From the NCBI GenBank assembly GCA_032622095.1, contig CP136064.1, positions 145,343,954-145,407,953 on the forward strand: a DNA stretch of 64,000 bases, in the 5' to 3' direction. This DNA comes from Siphonodentalium dalli. Its lineage: Eukaryota > Mollusca > Scaphopoda > Gadilida > Siphonodentaliidae. The notes beneath the pieces were generated by a model, which searched no databases, had not been told where the DNA came from, and worked only from the letters and a program-made list of their open reading frames with translations. Made by a program: the position numbers and the translations under genes. How positions within the stretch are numbered: position 1 is the stretch's first letter; every line of letters starts with the position of its first letter. Below, in pieces: positions 25,400-35,376 of the stretch.

Positions 25400-26330
25400 T
25401 TAACTGTTATTTCAATACTTTCAACTGTTGGAAATATTAATTGAATCAACCCTTTGGCTTGGAACTTTCCATAGATTACCATATATATGGAACTTGTATA
25501 TGTCTGTGCAGGAGATGTCCATTTTATCAAATACACTAGAGCTCTGTGTGGAGATAAACATTCATGGGGCAGGGATGCTGATATACATTAGGACATATGT
25601 TTTTCTTCCATTTTCGAGTCTATGTAGGCCCACCACATGAGGGAAGCAGGCCCTGTAACCCCATTTTTATGACCATGGATATGGTATGTATCTGTGCATG
25701 TAATGCCCCTTTATTCAAATATACTAGAGTTCCAGAGTGGAGACATACTTGCATGGGGCAAGGATGCTGACATCAAAATAGGGTTTTTTACCCAATTTTA
25801 AGTCAATAAGTACAGTAATGCCCTAAGTAATCGACTCCTTAACCACAGCAAAATTAAGGGTAACTTTTCAGGATTTAGTCGGAAATATGGCTTGTTGCCA
25901 TTCATCGGAAAGCTGTACACCATGGTCCATATGAGGGAAGCAATCCCCCCCATGGAACCCCTAATTCCCTGTTTATGACCATGGAACTTGTATATAATTT
26001 TATATATATGCAGGAGATGTCCCTTTTACCAAAAACACTAGAGATCCGGGTGGAGATAAACAATCATGGACAGTGATGCTGATATGCATTAGGAAATATG
26101 TTTTTTCTTCAATTTTCGAGACTATATAGGACCACCACACGAGGGAAGCAGACCCATGTAGCCCCTTATTCCCTTTTTATGACCATGGATATTGTAAATA
26201 TCTGCAGGAGATGCCCTTTATTCAAATACACTTGAGCTCCTGGATGGAGACATATCGGTACTTGCATGGGGCAGAAATGGTGATGATATGAAAATAGGGG
26301 TTTTTACCCAATTTTAAGTCAACAAGAGGT
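25400..26330. repeat. Tandem array, unit 204 bp, about four copies
   Basis: The words 'tgaccatgga', 'gcaggagatg', 'acactagagctc' and 'gaggg aagca' recur with a 204-bp step. The anchor 'gaccatgga' falls near 25467 (degenerate) and at 25671, 25977 and 26181. The 25671-25977 step is 306 bp only because a 102-bp half MITE is inserted at 25813. No known family. Frames across it are short. Confidence 0.8.
25811..25914. mobile_element. Half copy of the CAGTAATGCTC MITE (copy 3)
   Basis: Begins TA then 'cagtaatgccctaagtaatc' and follows the left arm of copy 1 up to 'ttcatcggaaagct', exactly where that palindrome turns. The right arm is absent. It interrupts the 204-bp tandem array, so it is younger than the array or was cut back after insertion. 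Confidence 0.8.
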
Positions 26331-26945
26331 GTGCACTCGAGTGCTAGCATACCCCCACCGTGGCAAATTCAACACGCATTATCTGTAAACTCAACCACAA
26401 AGATTTTTAACTTTAAAGAAAAATTCGGACTAATAATATCGATATGGTTGGTGTCACAAGAAGCTTGTACAGAAAAAATTATTCAAATCGGTTCATATTT
26501 GTTAAAGTTATTAAGTCAGACAGAATTTTCTAAGTCAAAATAAGTCGAAAATGAGGTGTAATATTACGAAAACAGTCTGAGCCAATCCCTAGCCGCATCA
26601 TGTAGCGAGGGTATTGTGAGAAGCATGTATACCAAAAATTATTGAAATCGGTTCATATTTGTTAAAGTTATTAAGTCGGACAGAATTTTCTAAGTCAAAA
26701 TAAGTCGAAAAAGAGGCGTAACTTGAAAAAAAAAGTCGGACCGAACCGCAATTAACATCATGCGGAGAGACCGTCCCAATGAGATTGCATACAAAAAATT
26801 ATTGAAATCGGTTCATAGTTGTTCGAGTTATGAGGTCGGACGGACGGACGGACGAACGGGCGGACCGACGTGATTATACTTGTGAGGTGCGATCTTTTAT
26901 TTGATTGACTTGTGGGTTGCAACCCACAAGTGACTTACGGAAAAT
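26330..26945. repeat. Dispersed repeat with 160-bp steps and GGAC-rich tail
   Basis: 'aaatcggttcatatttgtta' or close variants start at 26485, 26645 and 26805, so there are three 160-bp steps. They are followed by 'ggacggacggacgg' and a short palindrome 'acttgtgggttgcaacccac'. Repeats of this form are frequent in mollusc and other lophotrochozoan genomes. That taxonomic remark is from general knowledge, not a search. Confidence 0.7.
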
Positions 26946-27926
26946 CCAATTTTAAGGACCGAAGCAGCAGAAATGTTATATTGAGGTGTCAAATCGGATG
27001 GATGGCCGCCCAATCGGCTTCGTTTCTCTCAAGCCTCCCCCATGTAATATCACACCATGATTTTATTTTAATATTCATGGCGTGAATTCGACAATAAGTC
27101 ATAATATTATGTCGCCAACACATCTGTTAATTAATCTGAGTACGCAATAGCCTTGTATAAGAACCACCCTCAATTGCAGTCAGGGTGTACTATATGCTAC
27201 TAAACAACGAAAACAAGCGCGATTCCCGCTTGTGTTCGTTCTAATAAATACAAAAATCCTTAGAAGTTAATCAAATTCAGTATACAAATAGAATATGGTG
27301 ACATATATAAATCACACATGTACCGTTTTTCACTTGTGTTCGTTTATTTTTATGAATAATTGTTGATGGCAATCTTGATATATGTTAAAATCATTCAATG
27401 ACTGGAAGTTCCAGTGTGCATGTTCTTATCAAGTTGTTTTAAGTTGAATCACTCAAGTGCATCATCATCATACATGTATGTCTACGGGACAAGTCGATAG
27501 ACAATTGCATATACATCTACATTGTATATCATTTGTTAGAGAGTTCAAATCATTTATCACACGATTTGTGTAAAAATATTTACCCAATGTCCTTGTGTAT
27601 AATTTTCTTCTGCAACTTCCATGTCAAGCTGCAAACAGTGTGCAGTCCCCTCGCTACGCTATGTCTGAACGCTGCCAGAACCTCCCGCTGTCTATTTTTA
27701 GAAATGTGAAAAACCCAGAAAAATGGCTGTCGCTGGGGACGAAACTCTTAACCAATTTAGTCTTAAATTTCATCTTGTTTTTTGTTTAACGTCCGATAAA
27801 TGGAGATACTATAAGTTAAACCAACACAAATGTACTAAAGAAAATTGTTGTTCATCGTAATATTACGACAGAAACTGTTTAACGTGAATATACGGTCTAA
27901 TTGTAGAATTACATGGCAGATGTAAT
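26946..27926. other. No recognised feature
   Basis: About 1 kb of unique-looking AT-rich DNA. A 64-codon plus-strand frame at 27595 has no motif. Confidence 0.45.
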
Positions 27927-28085
27927 CTGACATTTACAGAAGCTGAGAACCTTGTGTGAATTGAACTGTGGTGGGGTCTCAAGCAATCTACCCCTTCACA
28001 TTGGAAACACGAATGACACAGCCTGAGGACGGATGCGATCCGTCTTACCACAGAAAAATTCAAACAGGTCCACAGGTGATCAATG
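27927..28085. repeat. Dispersed repeat shared with 43139-43330
   Basis: 'gctgagaaccttgtgtgaat', 'tctcaagcaatctacccctt' and 'gcctgaggacggatgcgatc' line up in the same order with 'gctgagaacttggtgtgaat', 'tctcaagcatatctaaccct' and 'gcttgaggacagaag' at the second site. The repeat is about 155 bp. I looked for tRNA-type A and B boxes and could not confirm them. Confidence 0.7.
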
Positions 28086-28900
28086 TCATAAATTACATCT
28101 ACAATTATAGATCAAAAATCAATTTCCATTGCCTAATTGCCATGAAACCGACCTTTCTCACAGAACAGAATTATGGAACAAAGTTATGTGCCTTGAAAAT
28201 TAGCCTAAATTAATGTGGGTACCAATATGTGAATTCACCTTGCCAAAAGATAACACACCTGAATTACACTCCGATATGGTAGGACAGACAGAGCTCTTGA
28301 CTACGTCTACCCGTATATGCCCCCGACCCCCCCCCCCCCATAGGCATATGGTAATCATAATAACATGGGAGGAACTGAGGAAACACTGACAATACCTACA
28401 TCTAATTATAGCTAGAGGTGTGACTGTCCCAATGGGACTAAGGATACCCCCCCTTTCTTGACACACCCATTATATTATATGAAGTACCGAATATAAAGAC
28501 AGGTACTCTGAAGTATTTAGGTACTATGCATAGTACCCAGCAATTTGGTACTTCAGAGAACCAAACATATACCGTAGGTACTAAGTGGAGAACCTGCCCA
28601 GATAACAAGCACTCGAAATTACGAAACATGACCGATAGCAAATTTAACAATGTGGCATGTTAGATTCCAAATGATGCTATGGCGTTTAAACATTGAATAA
28701 AGTACAAAACCACATGGACTCCATTGCATATTGATATTGAGATAAACCGAGTTATACATGCATTACTTTTATTAGTATAGAACCTTGATCGTGATTTTGT
28801 ACTTAATTCAAAGTTTAATATCTCGATTTCAGGATTCTCATGAACTGTTCGCTGCATGTGGAGTAAAATTGGTCTGAATTTCTTAATTTGTGTGCAATAA
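28086..28900. other. Mostly unassigned, with one short hairpin
   Basis: A hairpin at about 28501-28562 pairs 'ggtactctgaagta' with 'tacttcagagaacc' and contains the inner palindrome 'ggtactatgcatagtacc'. A C-run lies at 28328-28341. Frames of 65-88 codons on the minus strand show no motif. Confidence 0.5.
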
Positions 28901-28904
28901 TATT

Positions 28905-30228
28905 AAAGTAAACATTATAAATCAAACATCTTGAAACAGGTCTGGATGAAACACCAATCGATCATGAATAGGCCGATAAATAAAAAACTACCTTGCGATA
29001 AATCGCAAACCTTTGTGAATCGCAAACAACTTTGCAATAAGTACCGGTATTATGCGGTATATGCGATTTAGTGTAAAGGTTTACGATTGATTACAAAAGG
29101 TTTGCGATTAATCGCAATGGTTTGTGATTTATCGCAGATATATTTTCATGCATTGGCTTGGACCGTATAAATATAAATATAATCCGACATCTTCAACAGG
29201 TCTGGGTAAACCACCAATCGATCTATAATAGCATGGTTGGGCTAAAATAGACCGATCGTTCTTTCTTTCTTTGACAGCCAGCATGCATGTGGGATAAGGC
29301 GAGCAAACCTTCGCGATAAATCACAAAACAACTTTGCGAAAAATTACAAACACCTTTACGATAACTCTCAGACTGCGCACTGGGTGATTATATTTTGCGA
29401 TTTATCGCAAACATGTTTGAAATTTGTGGAAAACTTTTTTTGTGCTAAAAATTTCTTAATTTGTGTGTAAACATTATAAATCAGCCATCTTAAACAGGTC
29501 TCCGTGAACAACCTATCAATTTATAATTGAACGGTCGGGCTAAAATAGACCGATCAGTCATTCACAGCCAGATGCAAGAATGGTGAGAGGAGCAAAACTT
29601 TGCGAAAAATCACAAACACCTTCGCGATAACACGCAAACCATTACGATAAATCTCAAACATCTTCACGATAAATCTCAGACTACGTACTGTGTGAATAAA
29701 TTTTTTGATTTATCGCAAAGATGTTTGAGATTTGTCGCAAAGGTTTTTTGGCACTAATGGGCTTCTGTGAATATTATAAATCAGACATCTTAAACAGGTC
29801 TGAGTGAACAACCTATCAATCTATGCCCGGTCGGACTAAAATAGACCGATCAGTCATTCACAGCCAGATGCATGAGTGATGAGGGAGCAAACCTTTGCGA
29901 TAAATCACAAACACCTTTGCGATAAATCACAAACACCTTTGCGATAACACACAAACCTTAACAATAAATCTCAAATATCTTTACGATAACTCTCAGACTA
30001 CGTACTGGGTGATTATATTTTGCGATTTATCGCAAAGATGTTTGAGATTTGTCGCAAAGGCTTTTTGCCGATAATGGGCTTCTGTGAACATTATAAACCA
30101 GACATCTTAAACAGGTCTGAGTGAACACCCTATCAATCTATAATTGCCCGGACATGCTAATATAGACCGATCGGTCATTAACAGCCAGGGGAGCAAATCT
30201 TTGCAATAATTCCCAAACCTTTGTAAAT
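28905..30228. repeat. Tandem array of about 300-bp units rich in TTGCGATAAATCGCAA
   Basis: 'cattataaatcagacatctt' followed by 'aacaggtctg' starts units near 28912, 29175, 29472, 29770 and 30090. Each unit also has 'aaaatagaccgatc', 'cattcacagccag', and many short words built on the palindrome 'ttgcgataaatcgcaa', usually in both orientations within one unit. About five diverged copies. No coding frame. Confidence 0.8.
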
Positions 30229-30408
30229 AGTGTGCGATAAGCAAAATACTCAAAAATGGGGAGACCATTAACTTTGGTTAATTAAAACTGTTGTTTGAAA
30301 AATACCGCTATAGCGCTCACTAGTCCTCGCTACAAGATGTTGAATGGGTTACCAGAATTATTATCAAAAAAATTGCCACGGTGTTCAGTGTTTTGCTTAT
30401 CGTACACT
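30229..30408. mobile_element. 180-bp MITE with AGTGTGCGATAAGCAAAA ends
   Basis: 'agtgtgcgataagcaaaata' at 30229 is inverted at the right end as '..gttttgcttatcgtacact' (30408). It is placed at the downstream edge of the 300-bp array. The interior of about 135 bp is non-coding. Confidence 0.8.
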
Positions 30409-30753
30409 TCCAATGCGCTGTATCAGTAAATGAACAAATACTAAGATAAATGTAACACAAAGAGAGTTTAATGTATTTAATATATGATAAAGTTTGGTAA
30501 AGCCATAGTTAATAAATTATTCTCCATTCGCATCTATGCGTCAACAAGTCAATGGCATTGCCTGATCACCAGAGCCATATAATGTAAAATTTCGCTAATA
30601 TGGTTTCCAGTTATGGATGAGGTTATTTCCTAGCAAAGCGGAAATGGCCGAATCGCTCAGAATGATAACCACACATGTAGCCAGACATGTTTTGATAAGA
30701 ACATGAAGCATCTGGACATTGGAATGGTCTACATGTTCATGTACATGTATGTA

Positions 30754-31150
30754 TACAGCTAAGCTCTAATTGACCCCCCCCCCCCCCCCTCCTAACGACA
30801 TTGGCCACCGATATTACCAGTACATGTAGTTGCGAATGTCGGTCAGTGACCAACTTTTAATGTTAATTAAACCGTAAACAAATTATTAATTGAAATATTG
30901 TTTTGTGTATAGTTAATATGGTGCACGGCGCTGATGAAAAGCTGGACTGGATGTTTACAAGGTGTCCATGTGAAAAATTAGTGCGGAGTACAGTGGTCGC
31001 AAAATATTATTAATAAGACTGTATAAAGATTATCTGCGGTTGCCACATATCAACCACTTGACCATGGTTGAACGGCGGTATGGTATAACCGGTGTCATTA
31101 ACATCCTACAACCTTGTTAAAGGGGGTTGATTAATTAGAGCTTAGCTGTA
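30754..31150. mobile_element. TA-flanked MITE, CAGCTAAGCTC ends (copy 4 of the family)
   Basis: TA then 'cagctaagctctaattgacc' begins it, and 'gattaattagagcttagctg' then TA ends it. The TIR resembles the CAGTAATGCTC family (GCTCTAATTAATC and a CC-rich block follow in both), but the interior is unrelated and includes a 17-base C-run. The TA at both borders supports Tc1/mariner-type insertion. Confidence 0.8.
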
Positions 31151-31839
31151 GTACGTTACTAAAAGCTTGCGATTGATTCAGTTATAACATGTGTCCCAGA
31201 ATTGGATCCGTATCTCCGAGATTATCCACCATTCCATAAATATATCAGAACAAAATCACAGCATCACAGGAGTTTCGATCATAATATTATAGCAGACTCC
31301 GTAAACTTGTTACTGACTCATGAGTCATGACTGATCTGTGACGACAGTGACGTAATAACTGACTAATTTCTACAGAATTGGATGTCTTGTAATCATTTCC
31401 ACTCAAGTATATAAACGCGCCTCATATACACACGCTCATTAATTATCAAGTTTCAACGTAAAGATAAATTACCATCGGTGCCCGAGATATCGCCAAGACG
31501 TCTGAAACAGTCAAATGCATCGGCCGGTTAAGCGTTAACGTTATGACCTCTAACGACGTCATAGAAGTTACGCATTGTTTTTATCCTGATGGAAGATAGT
31601 ACCAATTCTTCTTGATAATTGAGACAGATAATTAAAACGGATACATACGCATTATATATCCTTGGAAAGAGGAAACACGAAAGATTCTCACAGTGTCATT
31701 ATTATGACTGGCATTTTATTATTCGCGCTGTTTCGAATCGATTTGTAAGCACCGAACTCAAATGAAAGTCCCGTAACACAGCGAAAAACAGATTTGACCT
31801 CGGCACGTGAAAAGTTGACCTCGGATCTTAAAATCAATA
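31151..31839. other. No recognised feature
   Basis: Unique-looking sequence. A 78-codon minus-strand frame at 31688-31924 extends into the following dispersed repeat and is not credible as a gene. Confidence 0.4.
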
Positions 31840-32390
31840 GGCCTATGTTACCCCTGGCCCGAAAATACCCCCACATACTAGTACCAAGTTTCATCGAAAT
31901 CGGGTCGGCCGTTTTCGAGTTCATCGATTAATACACACAAACAAACAAACAAACAGATCTTCCAAAATATATAATAGACTAGCCGGTGAGCCCGACATTG
32001 TCCGGGCTATTCATCCGGGCTATTCAAAAACCAAATTTCAAGTCGATAGCTCTACCTGTTTCCGAGATCTGGTCTGCGCATGCGCGAAGCTGGCGTCGCA
32101 CGGGCTTGACGACCCGATAAAATTCGTATCCGGGGCAAGATACATGAAATTCACATACCAAATTTCAAGTCGATAGCTCCACCCGTTTCCGAGATCTCGT
32201 CTGCACATGCGCTGCACGGGCGCAGCACGGGCTCGCCAATACGACAACGTCCACCGCCTGGTCAAACTACACACACGTACCAAGTTTCGTCCCGATCGGT
32301 CGAGAATCGTAGATTTGTATCAATGACAGACAAACAAACATAGACAGACAAACAGAGGTCTTCAAAATATATATGAGATATAGAACCAAA
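31840..32390. repeat. Dispersed repeat with CCAAATTTCAAGTCGATAGC blocks
   Basis: 'accaaatttcaagtcgatag' appears at 32031 and 32157, each followed by 'gtttccgagatctSgtctgc' and 'catgcgc'. Related 'ccaagtttcatcgaaatcgg' and 'ccaagtttcgtcccgatcgg' blocks lie at both ends, each closed by an ACAA/ACAG-rich tail. The two tails suggest two joined copies. It is a familiar style of invertebrate dispersed repeat and is not coding. Confidence 0.65.
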
Positions 32391-32422
32391 TTCTTCTTAG
32401 ACATCTACCACACATGTCAATG

Positions 32423-32872
32423 TTAAAGGTACCGTACTCAGTCCGATTAAGCGCCCCTAAATTACTATTTCTTTGGCTTCAAGTTCAAAGGTAAAAAATA
32501 TTTTATTTGAGTTGAGAAACTCGCCCATCAAATCTCAGAGTGATCAGATATTGATTTTTGAAGTTTGTTATCCTCGAGATGTGTACTAATAATTGCCCCA
32601 GAAACACTTATTCAAACGGACGAAGATGGATAACTCTAAAATCAAGTGGTAATAATAATGCAATTTTGACCGAGACCATCCTTTTGATGGCGTGTTTCTG
32701 GGCCAGAAACAATAGAAATAACAAAACTTCAAAAATTGATATCTGATCATTCTGAGCGTTGATGGGTACATGTAGGTTCCTTGGACTCCAATCAAATATT
32801 TTTTTTACCCCCGAAGACAAAGAAATATAATTTAGTAATTTATGAGGGTCTGATCGGATTGAGTACCCCTAA
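32423..32872. mobile_element. Foldback of about 450 bp, same family as 23136-24074
   Basis: The ends 'ttaaaggtaccgtactcagt' and '..atcggattgagtacccctta' are inverted. Both arms carry 'aaaaattgatatctgatcat' or its complement, and the arms meet near 'gataactctaaaatcaag'. The end words 'ccgattaagcgcccc' and 'tttactatttc' match the inner ends of the larger foldback. Confidence 0.8.
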
Positions 32873-32899
32873 CAGCTATGACTAATTTTTCAGAATGAT

Positions 32900-33376
32900 C
32901 CGACCAAAGGAACAACATGTAGCCGACGGCCCGACGCCAAACAATTTAGTCATGCAAAGAGCAAAATCCAAGATGGCTGCCAGCGGCCATGTTTTATTGA
33001 CGATTGACCCCAAAATGACTCGTTTCCCTTCTGCATGTCAATGTTTAGGTTAGAAGGAACTAAATGGGCCTAAAAGGCCTCAGTGTTGAAGTTTGGCCCT
33101 GCCCACTAAATTTGCTACATCGGCTCAATAATATTTTTCTGTCAAGTCTTTTTGACTGTTTTTGCAATGAGTTTGGCTTAAAACACATCTATATGTTAAT
33201 AACATATAGATGTGAAATATTAACCTAAATGACAAATTTCATGATGTCAGATCAGACAAACAGTATACATGTAGCCTGTAGCCCATGCTAATGGATTGAA
33301 TTTTGAAATCCAACATGGCCACTGGCAGCCATTGTTTTTTTGGCCGAATGAGCCCAAAATGACTCGTTCCTACCCT
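32900..33376. repeat. Dispersed repeat remnants
   Basis: 'caagatggctgccagcggcc' and 'caacatggccactggcagcc' (about 32970 and 33315) are the same motif and recur near 43590 as 'caatatggccgctggcgacc'. 'gaagtttggccctgcccact' at about 33091 recurs at 34833. No gene seen. Confidence 0.55.
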
Positions 33377-33700
33377 GCTGGACAAAACTGCGGTGCGGTT
33401 AGCGTTGCCACCGCGGCCGAAATGCAACTACACCGCGGCTCCACCGGCTAACTACAGTTGGGCAGCGGTATAATTGCCATTCAGCATGGTGTACATGTAG
33501 TTGCCACAGTGTACTTTCATCAAACTGAAAAAAGACAATACAAACCAGAAATCTAACCACGGTGTACATGCCATTAGACTGCGAGGGCAGTTGCAGTGAA
33601 CTTGCTGTTTGGCCGCAGTGCCTGAGTGTACTTGCCGTTCGGCCGCGGTGCTCAAATACCTCCCCTCAAAGAGTTCCATGAAAATCACCGCGGTAATCAA
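33377..33700. mobile_element. Partial copy of the GCTGGACAAAAC element
   Basis: Starts 'gctggacaaaactgcggtgc' and follows the complete element at 35016 through 'gttgccaccgcggccgaaat', 'catcaaactgaaaaaagaca' and 'ttcggccgcggtgctcaa'. The right terminus is lost, and neighbouring bases are rich in 'accgcggt'-like words. Confidence 0.75.
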
Positions 33701-34227
33701 CAAAATTAATGCGGTGCCCGCTAAAAGACCGTGGTATCATTATCGCCCAATACCGTAACTCCACCGCCATGACCGTCTCGATACCGCTACCGTTTATTAC
33801 CGGTATCACCGTGGTCATGACCGGGGTATCACCCCATTTTTCTGGTCAATTACTTTGCGAATAGCGGTACCTTATTTGGAAAATGTCTCAAAATCGGTGG
33901 AAATTTGGGTAACAAATAATCATTAATCGAGCAGAAGATGCCTTTAATGTCCACGGTGCGCAGGCACTGAACGACATAGACAATGTTTGTTAATCCTGTT
34001 TCAGATCATATGCTTCGTTAAACTGAACTTCCCGGGTTTCTGAATAAAATGGCAGATTTTTATAACCCCCCCCCCCCCCCCCCCCCTGTACATGGAAGCT
34101 ATGAATTTCCATGTGGTCGACAAGTTGGCAGCTACAAGGTTAAAACTGTTCGGGATATCGAGTATTTTTCGATAGTCAGTTATCCACCAATAGATATTAA
34201 GATATCGATGTGAAGTGGTTCCTCACT

Positions 34228-34553
34228 TAGTGCCACCGCACACGCTGCGATTAAAATCGTAAGTGGGGAAAATCGCAGGAGGAAGCATCCAATGCGCATG
34301 CCCACGACAATATCGTAGCCAAATCGTAGCAATCAAGCACTGTTTGATTTTACCAGGAAAATCGTGGCGTGACTTTGGCAACGCGCGCGATCGTAGCTGT
34401 CACATGACCACTGTCGCACTGGTCATGTTGTAAATACCACGAAAATCGTAGCTGCAAAGATCGCAGCACCGTAGCGTCTGCGGGCAAGCTACGATTTCTC
34501 CACCTACGATTTCCCCCACTTACGATTTTAATCGTAGCGTCTGCAGTGGCACT
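34228..34553. mobile_element. MITE with AGTGCCACYGCA ends
   Basis: A TIR of about 47 bp. 'agtgccaccgcacacgctgc' on the left is answered by the right end 'tagcgtctgcagtggcactt', and both continue into 'gattttaatcgtaagtgggg'. The interior repeats 'aatcgtag' in both orientations. No coding frame and no clear target duplication. Confidence 0.8.
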
Positions 34554-35015
34554 TAAATGAGCACACCAGATACAGAACATTTGGTGATAAATGTGCGAAA
34601 ATCTCACTGAGGTCATTAGGTGCAAATATTCTCCATACCGCGAAAAATGGCCATAAAATCAAAATCTGGTGTAGTATAATGTCTAACTACATGTATGTAT
34701 GCTTCGCCAAACTGACAACGATTAGATTATATTCCAACATACCGGTAGGCCGAAATACGAAAAACTTGATTTTTTGTGCTTTAGGTTAGAAGGAACTATG
34801 TACTTGTACCAAAAATGTTTCCATAGTGTTAAAGTTTGGCCCCGCCCACTAAATTTGCTACATACGAATTGCATGAAATCATAAATTTTGTGAAGCCCTT
34901 CCCTTCGCGCATCTTTTGTACTTTTCAAGAACTGCGTATATGCATCGGTGTGCATGTTAAAGAACTGAACTTGAGTCACTACATGGTTATATAACTTATA
35001 CCGTAGATGTACTTT

Positions 35016-35376
35016 GCTGGACAAAACAAGTGTCCACTTAACTGCGGTGAGTGTTGCCACCGCGGCCGAAATGCAACTACACCGTGGCTCCACCAGCTAA
35101 CTACAGTTGGGCCGAGGTGTAATTGCCATTCGGCATGGTGTAGTTGCCACGGTGTATTTTCATCAAACTGAAAAAAGACAATACAAACGAGAAATCTAAC
35201 CACGGTGTACATGCCATTCGACCGCGAGGGTAGTTGACTTTTGTCCGCAGTGAACTTGCCGTTTGGCCGCAGTGTACTTGCTGTTCGGCCGCGGTGCTCA
35301 ACTGCAGTTACTAACTCTGACACAGCGGCCGAACGGCAAATACACTGCGGTGCCAATAGACACTTGTTTTGTCCAG
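35016..35376. mobile_element. Complete 361-bp MITE with GCTGGACAAAACAAGTGTC ends
   Basis: 'gctggacaaaacaagtgtcc' at the left end is inverted at the right end '..gacacttgttttgtccagc'. The interior is GC-richer than its surroundings, with many 'gcggtg' and 'ggccgcagtg' words. The incomplete copy at 33377 confirms that this is a mobile family. The 147-codon minus-strand frame running through it is a by-product of this composition. Confidence 0.85.

Noticed and set aside
27927-28085. tRNA-derived SINE interpretation of the 155-bp dispersed repeat
   Set aside because: No convincing A box plus B box at proper spacing on either strand, and no defined tail.
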